NCBI RefSeq assembly: GCF_003944715.1 | Contig: NZ_RWIT01000013.1 | Coordinates: 54,395 to 118,394 of the forward strand | Direction of reading: 5' to 3' | Length of the DNA: 64,000 bases | DNA from: Hymenobacter rigui | GTDB taxonomy: Bacteria; Bacteroidota; Bacteroidia; Cytophagales; Hymenobacteraceae | Shown: positions 1 to 8,226 of the stretch, piece by piece | Layout: each line of letters begins with the position of its first letter | How positions within the stretch are numbered: the stretch's first letter is position 1 | Notes under the pieces: model-generated | Told to the model about the DNA's origin: nothing | The model's input: only the letters and a program-made list of their open reading frames with translations | Databases searched by the model: none | Program-made: the position numbers and the translations under genes

Positions 1-835
1 TCAGCACGTCCTGGTATTCGCTGCGCAACAGGCTTTTGGCGTAGAACTTCATGCCCTCGCGGGCCTGCAGGTAGGCCGCGTACTGCGCTTTCAGACCCTC
101 GTACTCGGCGGCCATGTTGCCGATAACATCGCGCGTGGCCACGGCATTGGCAAACAGGTTTTCGTTGAGCTCCGGCCCCCGGCGGCCCCGGCTGGTGAAT
201 TCAAACGTGAGGCGGTCGGCCTTGGCGGGTTTGTGCAGCCGTACCAGGCTTACCCCTACGTTGGTGGGGCGCTCGGCCTCGGCAAAAACGGCTCCCAGTG
301 CCTCGCTCGTGCCGTAGTCCTCGATGAGGCGGGCTAGCAGCTGCCGGGTTTCGGTGTAGGGGTTGGCCAGCGTTTCAGTGTTGAGCAAACACACCACGTC
401 GCCGCCAGCGGCTACCACGTCCCAGGCCTTGAGCAAGTGCCGGTCACCGTTGGAGAAAGGCGGGTTCATCACAATAAGGTCGAAAAAATGGTCGCCGCGG
501 TAGGTCAGGAAATCGTTGGCAATGACCTTATAGCCCTTATCATGGAGCACGGCGCGCAATTCGGGGTCGGCCTCGCAGCAGTACACGTTTTGCTTACCGC
601 TGCGGCTGTGGTAATCCTCCCGGTCCAGCCAGGCCGTCAGCTCGTCCACAATGGCCCCACTGCCGGCGCTAGGCTCCAGAATGGTAAGCTTGCGCAAGGC
701 AGCCGCAGCCGGATTGTAGCGGCGGTACCGCTCGCTGCTCTGCTCATCGTCACCACTGGGAGCGGGGTTGAAAAACGGGTCGAGCATGCGCTGAATGACG
801 GCGGCCGGGGTGGGAAAGAATTCGGGATTTAGCAT
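1..835 (-). CDS. DNA (adenine) methyltransferase, DUF4942-type, partial
   Basis: The gene starts at ATG 835 on the minus strand and runs off the left edge, so only about 278 N-terminal residues are seen. It has a class I SAM-binding motif (EPSAGSGAIVDEL, near residue 50) and the catalytic NPPF motif (VMNPPFSNGDRH, near residue 120), the signature of N6-adenine or related amino-methyltransferases. The last visible part is helical (EYEGLKAQYAAYLQ). Such orphan methyltransferases are common on plasmids and conjugative elements of Bacteroidota. No restriction partner is visible. The methyltransferase fold is secure; the target base and biological role are inferred. Confidence 0.8.
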   Translation of the reverse strand, partial: MLNPEFFPTPAAVIQRMLDPFFNPAPSGDDEQSSERYRRYNPAAAALRKLTILEPSAGSGAIVDELTAWLDREDYHSRSGKQNVYCCEADPELRAVLHDKGYKVIANDFLTYRGDHFFDLIVMNPPFSNGDRHLLKAWDVVAAGGDVVCLLNTETLANPYTETRQLLARLIEDYGTSEALGAVFAEAERPTNVGVSLVRLHKPAKADRLTFEFTSRGRRGPELNENLFANAVATRDVIGNMAAEYEGLKAQYAAYLQAREGMKFYAKSLLRSEYQDVL

Positions 836-840
836 GACAT

Positions 841-1354
841 TTAAGGGAATAAGGTGAAGCTAAACAACCTCTTACTTTCTTTATTAAACGCCAAAACCAG
901 TGTTTTTGTTGCTAAAAAGACAACAAATATTAAATGGAACACCCTTTATTCACTCAGGTCAGCAAGCCCGTTTCTCCCTCTTGTTCCTCTCACTAGCTGC
1001 CGGCGGCAAGCCGGCTCAAACACTTCGCTGGCGGTACCGGCCTTGGCCGGTTCGGCCGGCAGCCATATAGTAGGCGGGAGGCCCGGCCGGGGCTGCAGAG
1101 CGCACCGGAGACGGGGCCGGCCTTCCGTCGCGACCAGCGGGAGCAGCGGAGAGCCGGCCCCGTCTCCGAGTAAGCGCCGCTGCCTGGGCCGGCGCGGCGG
1201 GGTTTTGCGAGAAGGATAGGAAGGGCGCGACCAGCGGGAGCGGTGCGCAGCACGGAAGCGCAGCGGCCCCCTGTATAGCCTGGCCCGCAGGGCTCGCCGA
1301 ATGCAACTCGCTTTAAGTAAGCGTTTTTCGGAAAACGGCAAAAGTTTTTGTCTT
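841..1354. other. Intergenic GC-rich repeat region
   Basis: This stretch lies between the methyltransferase and the ars promoter. Open frames occur on both strands, but they are low-complexity Arg/Pro/Ala translations typical of GC-rich non-coding DNA. It holds a strong hairpin (arms 1106-1121 and 1153-1168) and a direct repeat around GCGACCAGCGGGAGC (near 1129 and 1228). I see no gene here. Confidence 0.6.
1106..1168. repeat. 16-bp inverted repeat, GC-rich hairpin
   Basis: The arm at 1106-1121 (CGGAGACGGGGCCGGC) is the exact reverse complement of 1153-1168, with a 31-bp spacer. The spacer contains GCGACCAGCGGGAGC, which recurs about 100 bp downstream, as expected of a dispersed repeat family. 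There is no T-tract, so a simple terminator is less likely. Confidence 0.6.
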
Positions 1355-1397
1355 ATGTCGCAAACTTACGTCATACTATGTCGTATATTTGCGACAT
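1355..1397 (+). promoter_or_regulatory. ars promoter with nested ArsR-type operator
   Basis: A 10-bp inverted repeat ATGTCGCAAA (1355-1364) / TTTGCGACAT (1388-1397) encloses a second copy of ATGTCG (1378-1383), giving ATGTCG-N8-CGACAT at 1378-1397. The Bacteroidota -7 element TATATTTG (1384-1391) lies inside the inner palindrome, so bound repressor would cover the promoter. No convincing -33 TTTG was found at the usual spacing. The arsR operon starts about 26 bp downstream. Confidence 0.65.
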
Positions 1398-1423
1398 GAA
1401 TCCCGGCTTTGCATTCTCCCTGT

Positions 1424-1693
1424 ATGTCTTTTAGCGCCGACACTGCTATCCAGCCCCAGCCTGTGCTGCATACCATCCTCGAACGGGTGTTGCGCACCGA
1501 GTGCCTCGTCCTGGAAGGCCTGCGGCTGCAGTTGCAGGGCTACAATGGCCTACCGGGCGGCGGGGGCGAGGAACGGCTGAAGGCTGCTGAGCAGCGTGCC
1601 TACCACCGGGCCGAAACCCTGCTCACCCAGCTGCTGGCCGCCACAGCGGATTCTCCCACCGCCCCCAGCGGGCTCGCATCTTCTTCCCAATGA
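1424..1693 (+). CDS. Small hypothetical protein, first gene of the ars operon
   Basis: ATG 1424 gives 89 residues; an upstream in-frame TTG at 1409 is less likely. The product is a soluble, helical, Leu/Gln/Ala-rich protein with no motif I recognise. It is the first ORF after the ars promoter/operator, and its stop overlaps the arsR start in an ATGA arrangement, which supports translation and coupling. It carries only one Cys, so a metal-binding role is not suggested. The function is unknown. Confidence 0.5.
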   Translation: MSFSADTAIQPQPVLHTILERVLRTECLVLEGLRLQLQGYNGLPGGGGEERLKAAEQRAYHRAETLLTQLLAATADSPTAPSGLASSSQ

Positions 1694-2040
1694 CTTACGC
1701 AAAAACCGCCGCTTTCACTGAAGAGCAGCAGCAGTTGGCCCGCGTGGCCAAAGCGCTGGCCCACCCGGCCCGCGTGGCCATCATCCAGTTTCTGGCCGCG
1801 CAGAAAACCTGCATCTCGGGCGACATCGCCGCCGAGCTGCCCCTGTCGCGCACTACGGTGTCGCAGCACCTGCAGGAACTGAAGGCGCTGGATTTGATAC
1901 GCGGCGAAATCGACGGACTCACCGTTTGCTACTGCCTCAATACCGAGTTGCTGCACCAGGTGCACCAGCAGTTCACGGCCTTTTTTCTGGAGGCTACCAC
2001 CGGCGCGGTCTGCGGCCCTGACGATGCTTGCGCCTGCTAA
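1690..2040 (+). CDS. arsR: ArsR/SmtB-family metalloregulator
   Basis: This 116-residue protein is the expected size for ArsR/SmtB repressors. The winged helix-turn-helix is clear (LPLSRTTVSQHLQELKAL, residues 50-67). The classical ELCVCDL metal site of E. coli ArsR is absent. Candidate arsenite ligands are Cys80/Cys82 (TVCYCL) and the C-terminal Cys108, Cys114 and Cys116 (VCGPDDACAC). It should repress the operon from the palindromes at 1355-1397 and release on As(III) binding. It overlaps the previous ORF by 4 nt and precedes the DUF6428 gene by 53 nt. Confidence 0.92.
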   Translation: MTYAKTAAFTEEQQQLARVAKALAHPARVAIIQFLAAQKTCISGDIAAELPLSRTTVSQHLQELKALDLIRGEIDGLTVCYCLNTELLHQVHQQFTAFFLEATTGAVCGPDDACAC

Positions 2041-2093
2041 TTGCCCGAACTAATTCTCTAAGTTTTCACTCCTGACCTTCAACGCCCAACGCC

Positions 2094-2552
2094 ATGAAAA
2101 TTTCCGAAATCAAACAGGCCCTGGCCGAAGTAGAAGCCGTCAACTTCCGCCTGCCCACGGGCGAATACCTGCCCGCGCACTTCCACGTCACCGAAGTAGG
2201 GCTGGTAAACAAGCACTTCATCGACTGCGGTGGGGTGGAGCGCCGCGAAACGGTGGCCAACTTCCAGCTCTGGGAAGCTGGCGACTACGACCACCGGCTG
2301 GCCCCTCTGAAATTCCTGCACATCCTAGACTTATCGAAAAAGGTCTTGGGCAGCGAGGACCTCGACATTGAGGTGGAATACCAGCAGGCCACCATCGGCA
2401 AGTTTGGTTTGGTCCGCGAGGGCAACGACTTCGTGCTGACCCCGAAACATACCGCCTGCCTGGCGCAGGATGCCTGCGGTATCCCCGACCACTCACTGAC
2501 CCTGCCCCAGCTGCAGATAGCCGGCTGCACGCCGGGCGGCGGGTGCTGCTAA
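2094..2552 (+). CDS. DUF6428-family protein of the ars operon
   Basis: This is a 152-residue soluble protein (MKISEIKQALAEVEAVNFRL...). It has an HFHVTEVG segment near residue 30 and a Cys-rich C-terminus with CLAQDACG and ending TPGGGCC. Its N-terminal layout matches DUF6428 proteins, which occur beside arsR in Bacteroidota arsenic operons; the biochemical role is not established. The terminal cysteines could bind As(III), but this is inference. It sits between arsR and the phosphoesterase, on the same strand. Confidence 0.75.
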   Translation: MKISEIKQALAEVEAVNFRLPTGEYLPAHFHVTEVGLVNKHFIDCGGVERRETVANFQLWEAGDYDHRLAPLKFLHILDLSKKVLGSEDLDIEVEYQQATIGKFGLVREGNDFVLTPKHTACLAQDACGIPDHSLTLPQLQIAGCTPGGGCC

Positions 2553-2623
2553 ACTGGCCAGCCGGCGCGGCCCTTCCAGGTCGCACCGGTTGACTTTTCA
2601 CCTATCTATCCCTCTCGATTTCG

Positions 2624-3397
2624 ATGACGATTGCCTTTTTCTCCGACGTGCACGGCAACCTGCCGGCACTGGAAGCGGTGCTGGCCGATATGGAGAAGCG
2701 CCGGCCCGACATGATTTTCTGCCTCGGCGACCTGGTGGGCTACGCGCCCTGGCCCAACGAAGTGGTGAATGAAGTGCGCCGCCGCGGCATTCCCACGCTG
2801 GCCGGCAACTACGACCAGGGCATCGGCCTGGCCAGCAGCAACTGCGGCTGCGCCTACAAAACCGACACCGAAAAAGACCTGGGCGCGCAGAGCATTGCCT
2901 ACACCAACCACGTGGTGGGAGACGACGAGCGGCGCTACCTGCGCCTGCTGCCCAAGCACATGCGCCTGGAGTTTCAGGAGGAGCCCTGCACCCTGAACTT
3001 GCTGATGGTGCACGGCTCGCCTCGCAAAATCAACGAGTACCTGTTTGAAGACCGGCCCGAAGCCAGCTTTCTGCGGGTACTGGCCGAGGCCAACGCCGAC
3101 ATCCTGCTCTTCGGCCATACCCACAAGCCCTACCACCGCACCTTCGCCTACGAACAAGAAGGCCAGACCCGTTACCGGCACGCCCTCAACATCGGCTCGG
3201 TGGGCAAGCCCAAGGACGGTGACCCGCGTGCTGCTTACCAACTGCTGCACCTGGATGAGCACACGACGCTCACCGACCCCAACAGCGTGCGCTCAGAGCT
3301 GATTCGCGTTGCGTACGATGCGGAGAAAGCAGCACAGGCGGTAGAAGCCTCGCCGCTGCCCAATGAGTACGCCGATATGCTGCGCAAGGCCTACTAA
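2624..3397 (+). CDS. Metallophosphoesterase (YfcE/ApaH-like) in ars operon
   Basis: This 257-residue protein has the calcineurin-like metallophosphoesterase motif series: SDVHGN (7-12), GDLVG, GNYD, VHGSPR and GHTHKP, which bind two metals and hydrolyse phosphoesters. Genes of this kind recur in Bacteroidota arsenic operons. The substrate is unknown; nucleotide or arsenylated-metabolite hydrolysis is conceivable but unproved. The gene lies 13 nt ahead of the GNAT gene, consistent with cotranscription. Confidence 0.85.
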   Translation: MTIAFFSDVHGNLPALEAVLADMEKRRPDMIFCLGDLVGYAPWPNEVVNEVRRRGIPTLAGNYDQGIGLASSNCGCAYKTDTEKDLGAQSIAYTNHVVGDDERRYLRLLPKHMRLEFQEEPCTLNLLMVHGSPRKINEYLFEDRPEASFLRVLAEANADILLFGHTHKPYHRTFAYEQEGQTRYRHALNIGSVGKPKDGDPRAAYQLLHLDEHTTLTDPNSVRSELIRVAYDAEKAAQAVEASPLPNEYADMLRKAY

Positions 3398-3409
3398 GCT
3401 ACCTCCCCG

Positions 3410-3904
3410 ATGACCATTCAATCACTCACGGAAGCTCACTGGCCCGCCGTGCGCACTATCTACGAGCAGGGCATTGCTACCGGCAACGCCACATTTGAAA
3501 CGCAAGCTCCCGAATGGCAAGCCTGGGACCGGGCGCACCTGCCCCATAGCCGTCTGGTAGCCGTGGATGACGCCGGCACGGTGCGGGGCTGGGCCGCGCT
3601 TTCGCCCGTATCGAGCCGTTGCGTGTACGGCGGTGTGGCCGAACTCAGCATCTACATCCCCGCCGACGCCCGGGGGCAAGGCGTGGGCCGGCAGTTACTG
3701 CAGGCCCTGATTACGGATTCGGAAGCCCACGGCATCTGGACGCTGCAAGCCGGCACTTTCGAGGAAAATAGCGCCAGTATTGGCCTACACACCCAGGCAG
3801 GCTTTCGCGTCATCGGCCACCGAGAACGGATTGGCCAGCACCACGGCGTGTGGCGTAACACGGTGCAGATGGAGCGGCGCAGCTCCACGGTTGGCATCGC
3901 ATAA
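3410..3904 (+). CDS. GNAT N-acetyltransferase, ArsN1/phosphinothricin-acetyltransferase-like
   Basis: This 164-residue GNAT protein has acetyl-CoA motif A (ARGQGVGRQLLQAL) and the family ending FRVIGHRERIGQHHGVWRNTVQMER. This form is shared by phosphinothricin acetyltransferases and by ArsN1, which acetylates the organoarsenical antibiotic arsinothricin. The position between arsR and acr3 favours the ArsN1 assignment. It would act in the cytoplasm on the amino group of arsinothricin or a related amino acid analogue. The family is clear; the exact substrate is inferred from context. Confidence 0.82.
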   Translation: MTIQSLTEAHWPAVRTIYEQGIATGNATFETQAPEWQAWDRAHLPHSRLVAVDDAGTVRGWAALSPVSSRCVYGGVAELSIYIPADARGQGVGRQLLQALITDSEAHGIWTLQAGTFEENSASIGLHTQAGFRVIGHRERIGQHHGVWRNTVQMERRSSTVGIA

Positions 3905-3917
3905 TTCACTACTTTCT

Positions 3918-5024
3918 ATGATTACTCCCCCTCAAGTCTTGCCCGCCGCCCCAGCCCCCGCCTCGCTGGCCGAAAAGAAGCTCTCAAGCCTCGACCGGGG
4001 CCTCACGCTCTGGATATTCCTGGCCATGGCCCTGGGCGTCGGCCTGGGCTATTTCGTGCCCGGCATCAACGGGACTATCAACTATTTCTCGGTGGGCACG
4101 GTGAACGTGCCGCTGGCCCTGGGGCTGATTCTGATGATGTACCCGCCGCTGGCCAAGGTAAAGTACGAGCAGCTGCCCACGGTCTTTAAAAACACGCGCA
4201 TCATCGGCCTCTCCCTGTTTCTCAACTGGGTACTGGGGCCGCTGCTCATGTTCTTCTTGGCCATCTGGCTGCTACCCGACAAGCCGGAGTACATGATGGG
4301 CCTGATTCTCATTGGCATTGCCCGCTGCATTGCCATGGTACTGGTCTGGAATGACCTGGCCGATGGCAGCCGCGAGTATGCCGCCGGGCTGGTAGCACTC
4401 AATTCCATCTTTCAGGTACTGTTTTACTCGGTACTGGCCTGGTTGTTTATCACCGTACTACCGCCCTACTTTGGCCTGAAGGGCTACGCCGTGAACATCG
4501 GCATCGGGGACATCGCCCGGAGTGTGCTGATATACTTAGGCATTCCGTTCGCGGCGGGCTTTCTCTCGCGCACGGTGCTGCGCCGGCTGAAGGGCGACGC
4601 GTGGTACGAGAAAGTTTATATCCCGTCCATCAGCCCCATCACCCTCGTGGCGCTGCTGCTTACCATCGTCGTCATGTTCAGCCTCAAGGGCGAAACCATC
4701 GTGCAGGTGCCCCTCGACGTGCTGCGTATTGCCCTGCCGCTGGCGCTGTACTTCGGCATCATGTTCGTGCTCAGCTTCGTCGCGGGCAAGTATCTAGGAG
4801 CTGACTACGCCGAAAATGCATCCATCGCCTTCACGGCTACGGGCAACAACTTCGAGTTGGCCATTGCGGTGGCCATTGGGGTGTTTGGCCTGAACTCGGG
4901 CCAAGCTTTTGCCGGCGTGATTGGGCCGCTGATTGAGGTGCCGGCCCTGATTGCACTGGTCAACCTGGCCTTCTGGTTCCGCCGGCGCTGGTACAGCGGC
5001 AAACGCATCGCCACGGCTGCATAA
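3918..5024 (+). CDS. acr3: ACR3-family arsenite efflux permease
   Basis: ATG 3918 was chosen, 13 nt after the GNAT stop; an upstream in-frame start at 3780 lies inside the GNAT gene. The 368-residue protein has about ten membrane segments. It carries the ACR3 hallmark ARCIAMVLVWNDLADG (residues 135-150) with conserved Cys137, and the later GNNFELAIA segment with the conserved Glu. It should export As(OH)3, made by ArsC, across the inner membrane using the proton-motive force. Confidence 0.95.
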   Translation: MITPPQVLPAAPAPASLAEKKLSSLDRGLTLWIFLAMALGVGLGYFVPGINGTINYFSVGTVNVPLALGLILMMYPPLAKVKYEQLPTVFKNTRIIGLSLFLNWVLGPLLMFFLAIWLLPDKPEYMMGLILIGIARCIAMVLVWNDLADGSREYAAGLVALNSIFQVLFYSVLAWLFITVLPPYFGLKGYAVNIGIGDIARSVLIYLGIPFAAGFLSRTVLRRLKGDAWYEKVYIPSISPITLVALLLTIVVMFSLKGETIVQVPLDVLRIALPLALYFGIMFVLSFVAGKYLGADYAENASIAFTATGNNFELAIAVAIGVFGLNSGQAFAGVIGPLIEVPALIALVNLAFWFRRRWYSGKRIATAA

Positions 5025-5055
5025 CCAACTTATCAACTGCTTGTAAGTACTTACC

Positions 5056-5487
5056 ATGTCTGACAAGAAAAACGTGCTGGTGCTGTGTACCGGCAATTCC
5101 TGCCGCAGCCAACTGCTGCACGGCTATTTGGAACAACTACTTGGCGACCGGGCCAATGTGTACAGCGCGGGCGTGGAGGTGCACGGGCTGAACCCGCGAG
5201 CGGTGCAGACAATGGCCGCCGATGGTGTGGACATCTCTCATCATACCAGCAACCACGTGGACGAGTACGCGGCGGTGCCGTTTGACTATGTACTGACCGT
5301 GTGCGACCACGCCAATGAGGTGTGTCCGGTGTTTCCGTCGTCAGCCCAAAAGCTGCACCACAACTTTCAAGACCCGGCGAAAGCCACGGGCAGCGAGGCA
5401 GAAATTACGCAGCAGTTTAACAGCGTGCGCGACCAGGTGAAGGCATATGCCCAGGACTTCGTGCAGACGCAGTTTCAAACAAGGTAA
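5056..5487 (+). CDS. arsC: Arsenate reductase, LMW-phosphatase (thioredoxin-coupled) type
   Basis: This 143-residue protein begins with the P-loop CTGNSCRS (Cys11-X5-Arg17). It continues with Cys83 and Cys90 (TVCDHANEVCPVF) and the FQDPA segment holding the general-acid Asp. This three-cysteine layout matches the pI258/B. subtilis ArsC type, where disulfide relay to thioredoxin regenerates the enzyme. It reduces As(V) to As(III) for export by Acr3. It is the last recognisable gene of the ars operon, 31 nt after acr3. Confidence 0.95.
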   Translation: MSDKKNVLVLCTGNSCRSQLLHGYLEQLLGDRANVYSAGVEVHGLNPRAVQTMAADGVDISHHTSNHVDEYAAVPFDYVLTVCDHANEVCPVFPSSAQKLHHNFQDPAKATGSEAEITQQFNSVRDQVKAYAQDFVQTQFQTR

Positions 5488-5766
5488 GGGAGACACAACA
5501 GCTTGTGGGCTGAGGAAATGGCAGCGACTGAAACGCTGGCAGGTGGCGGCACGCGGTGGCCAATGCCAAAGACGAAAGCATCGGCCAATACCGGTGGCGG
5601 AGTTGCGGAAGGCGGTATCCTCTAATTCAGCAGCGGCTGGTCAAGTGGGACCGGGCCAGTTGGCTTTAGCAAAAAAATGCTAGCAGCGGCGCAGGATTTA
5701 ACTTTGTTTGCGGCCTAATACCTTGAACACTCCACCTGCTTTTTACTCACTTTTTACGTTTCGTCC

Positions 5767-5958
5767 ATGAATAAGATTCTGCTTGCGGCCCTGCTCGCTA
5801 CGTCCTCGCTCGCTTTTGCCGGTGCCGGCACGCCGAAGGCCAAAGCCCCGAAAGCAAAGGTCAAAACCACCTGCTCGGCCTCGTGTACCCCCACCGCTAC
5901 GTGCAAGCCCAGTAGCTGCGCGCCCAGCCCGGCCTGCCCGGTTGATTGCCGGAAGTGA
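5767..5958 (+). CDS. Small secreted Cys-rich protein
   Basis: The 63-residue product has a clean signal peptide (MNKILLAALLATSSLAFAGA). The short mature chain is rich in Lys, Pro, Thr and Cys (TTCSASCTPTATC..SSC..SPACPVDC). The eight or so cysteines could bind metals in the periplasm, which would fit the arsenic/copper setting, but I recognise no family. It lies 279 nt after arsC and is followed directly by a strong terminator, so it may be a separate transcript. Confidence 0.6.
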   Translation: MNKILLAALLATSSLAFAGAGTPKAKAPKAKVKTTCSASCTPTATCKPSSCAPSPACPVDCRK

Positions 5959-5980
5959 GCCAACCCGGAGTACCAACGAA

Positions 5981-6008
5981 AAGCCCGCCTATCGTAGGCG
6001 GGCTTTTT
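5981..6008 (+). terminator. Rho-independent terminator
   Basis: An 11-bp perfect stem (AAGCCCGCCTA, 5981-5991, with TAGGCGGGCTT, 5995-6005) and a 3-nt loop are followed by T residues. It ends the small Cys-rich gene and may also serve the convergent gene whose stop is at 6029. Confidence 0.85.
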
Positions 6009-6028
6009 AGTTGTGGCTCTCCCGCAGC

Positions 6029-6868
6029 TTAGGTGTTCTCATCCGCAGCGTTTGCGTTGAGGTCAATGAGAATACGGATAGGAGCGAAGCCATCCGACCG
6101 AAAATTATCCGGATGATTATAGCCCCGGTACGGGTCGGCCGATTTATCGCGCGCATACACCTGTTCGTAGATGGGTGGCAAGATGTCCCTGCGGCTGAAC
6201 TTTTTAGCCGTTGGCGACGGGGTGCGCGGGCAGCAGAAAAGAGAACGAAGCGGCTCCGCATAGTCCGGAAACACAGCACTAAATGGCATGGGCGAACTGC
6301 TGCTGACCGTGTTCATGATGTCTAGCGCCTTTACCAACGTCAAGTCAAAATCGGCAATGGAGGCTGGTCCACGGCAGTCAGTCCAAATAGGTGCCGCCGT
6401 GGGGAAATTGGTTTTCGACTCTCCTACGTAGAGCAGATAAAAGGCTTGACTACCAAATAAGTACTCATGCAGCAACAATTTGTGCCACTGTTCTTCTACC
6501 GTTCCGGCTTTCTTAACCTTCAGGTCGTTGAAAACGCCCTCATGCGACATGACCTTCGCCTGCAACGCATACCAATCGTATTGGCCCGTTGCATCCTGCA
6601 CAAATAAATCAATGTCGTTGCCAAACGGCTTTTCGACCGGCCAAGAGGTTTTGTACACCTGCACTTGAAACGGGGCCACGCGTTGCGAGAAACGTACCAG
6701 CTCCAGCACGAAGAGGTCTGTCATCCCTAATTCCGAAAAGCCTAACTCGTACTCAAATACTTCCGAAAGGTGCCAATACACCCGTCGGGAAAAATAGCTG
6801 GTGTGCTTGCAAATATTCATTGCAGCCTTCCGATAAGGCATTATTCGCCATAGATTATTTGTAATCAT
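6029..6868 (-). CDS. Predicted nuclease-fold protein (DUF6615-like)
   Basis: This is a 279-residue protein; Met17 (at 6820) is a possible alternative start. The central segment NDIDLFVQD followed by YDWYALQAKVM looks like a PD-(D/E)XK core, with an acidic residue before a strand and then QAK, as in DUF6615-type proteins. It has no membrane segment or signal peptide. It is 9 nt downstream of the 416-residue nuclease-like gene on the same strand, so the pair probably forms an operon. A defence role is inferred from the fold and the neighbour. The family call is tentative. Confidence 0.55.
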   Translation of the reverse strand: MITNNLWRIMPYRKAAMNICKHTSYFSRRVYWHLSEVFEYELGFSELGMTDLFVLELVRFSQRVAPFQVQVYKTSWPVEKPFGNDIDLFVQDATGQYDWYALQAKVMSHEGVFNDLKVKKAGTVEEQWHKLLLHEYLFGSQAFYLLYVGESKTNFPTAAPIWTDCRGPASIADFDLTLVKALDIMNTVSSSSPMPFSAVFPDYAEPLRSLFCCPRTPSPTAKKFSRRDILPPIYEQVYARDKSADPYRGYNHPDNFRSDGFAPIRILIDLNANAADENT

Positions 6869-6877
6869 CGCTCTTTG

Positions 6878-8128
6878 CTAAGCAACTGCCCGCGCAATTT
6901 TGAGCATGGCCGCCGGCGAGTCGCCAAACTTGCACAAGGCCTCGCAGTGCTGGCGCAGCTCCGAAAACAGGATGTAGCGAATGGTGGCGCCGGCGGCCCG
7001 GATGGCGGGGCGTGAGAGCTGCGCTTGCACTTCCTTTTCGCGGGCGTCGGGCACTACCAGGTAGAGCGCCGTCTCGTGCTCGGGCATGGAGAAAGCCAGG
7101 TCGGTCAGGCGTAGAATGCCCGAGTAGATGCTGGTGCTCTTCTCCACTTCGAAGGCGGCCACCACGCGGTTGGTGCCGGGCGCAAACCACACCACGTCAA
7201 TCAGGCGAATGGTGGTGGCCACCTCGGCCGACACGGGCAGCTCGGGATGCTGGTCGAGGCACAAAAACGAGAGCTTCTGGCCGGCGCATATTCGGTTGCG
7301 GTCGTTGATGGCCGTCGTCACGTCGCAGCCCAGGGCCTTGCCCACGCGCAGCAGATGGTGCTGCATCTCGGTGTGCTGGTTTTCTTCCTGGGCCTCGGTC
7401 TGCACCTCCTGGTGGCGTTTGCGGGCCTGCTGCTGGTATTTGTCGCGGTCCTCGTCGCTGGCAAACTGTTGGTCGCCCGCAATCATCTTCTTCACGCCCA
7501 CGTCGAAGAGCAGGCCGCTTAGGGCGCCGTAATCGAGACTCAGGTGCTGACGGTGCTCCTGGTTTAGGTCGCGCAGCCGCTCGCGCATGCGCAGGTATTC
7601 CGACCAGGAACCCAGCTTGATTTTCTCCCCAAACAGCGCGTTGAACCCGTTGACGATGGCCGTGTTAAAGGGCGGCATCAGCGTGGGGTGCAGGAAATAC
7701 AGGATGCTGGCCACAGCCGGGCCCAGCCCTTTGATTTTGCGACGGTCCAGCAAATCGATTTCGCGCAGCAACTGCTGCTCAGTGGTAGCCGCCAGGCAGC
7801 TTTCCAAGAATTGGCCGAAAGCGCGCTTGTTTTCCTCATGCTCGTAGATGTCAGGAATGCGCAGCTTGGGCTTCCAATAAAAAGGGTGAGCCGCGCCCTG
7901 AAACACCTGCTTCTGCTCGCTGATGACGCTGAGCACGAATTCCAGCGACGTCCCTTTGAAGTCGTTGCCGAAGCTGCCCGCCTTGATGTCCTTAACGACT
8001 TGCTGCACCCCGCGCCGGATGGAGCGAAACGCCTTCAGGCGCTCCTCGTTGTTGATGAACCAGGTGTTGTAAACGGACTCGGAATCGGCCTTGTATTGCT
8101 GGATAAGAGGCGGTAGCGGTGCGGGCAT
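6878..8128 (-). CDS. Predicted restriction-endonuclease-like protein with HhH region
   Basis: This 416-residue protein has two parts. The N-terminal half contains KIKGLGPAVASILYFLHP, which resembles a helix-hairpin-helix DNA-binding segment. A charged helix (DEDRDKYQQQARKRHQEVQTEAQEEN) links it to the C-terminal half. That half has a PD-(D/E)XK-like core: IDVVWF, then VAAFEVEKSTSIYSGILRL, where Asp and Glu-X-Lys would be the catalytic residues. This points to a type II or type IV restriction-like nuclease, but no cognate methylase is adjacent. It is upstream of, and close to, the 279-residue nuclease-like gene. Confidence 0.65.
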   Translation of the reverse strand: MPAPLPPLIQQYKADSESVYNTWFINNEERLKAFRSIRRGVQQVVKDIKAGSFGNDFKGTSLEFVLSVISEQKQVFQGAAHPFYWKPKLRIPDIYEHEENKRAFGQFLESCLAATTEQQLLREIDLLDRRKIKGLGPAVASILYFLHPTLMPPFNTAIVNGFNALFGEKIKLGSWSEYLRMRERLRDLNQEHRQHLSLDYGALSGLLFDVGVKKMIAGDQQFASDEDRDKYQQQARKRHQEVQTEAQEENQHTEMQHHLLRVGKALGCDVTTAINDRNRICAGQKLSFLCLDQHPELPVSAEVATTIRLIDVVWFAPGTNRVVAAFEVEKSTSIYSGILRLTDLAFSMPEHETALYLVVPDAREKEVQAQLSRPAIRAAGATIRYILFSELRQHCEALCKFGDSPAAMLKIARAVA

Positions 8129-8226
8129 ACTGGGGTGGGATACGATGTAACTACTAAGATGCGCAGAAGCCCGTGCCCCGCCAACCGGCCCGCCAAAATT
8201 TCGGCCAGTTGGCGCCCACGCCCGGC

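Noticed and set aside
854..1341. Overlapping open frames on both strands
   Set aside because: They encode low-complexity Arg/Pro/Ala sequence, overlap strong repeats, and have no recognisable motif or neighbour logic.
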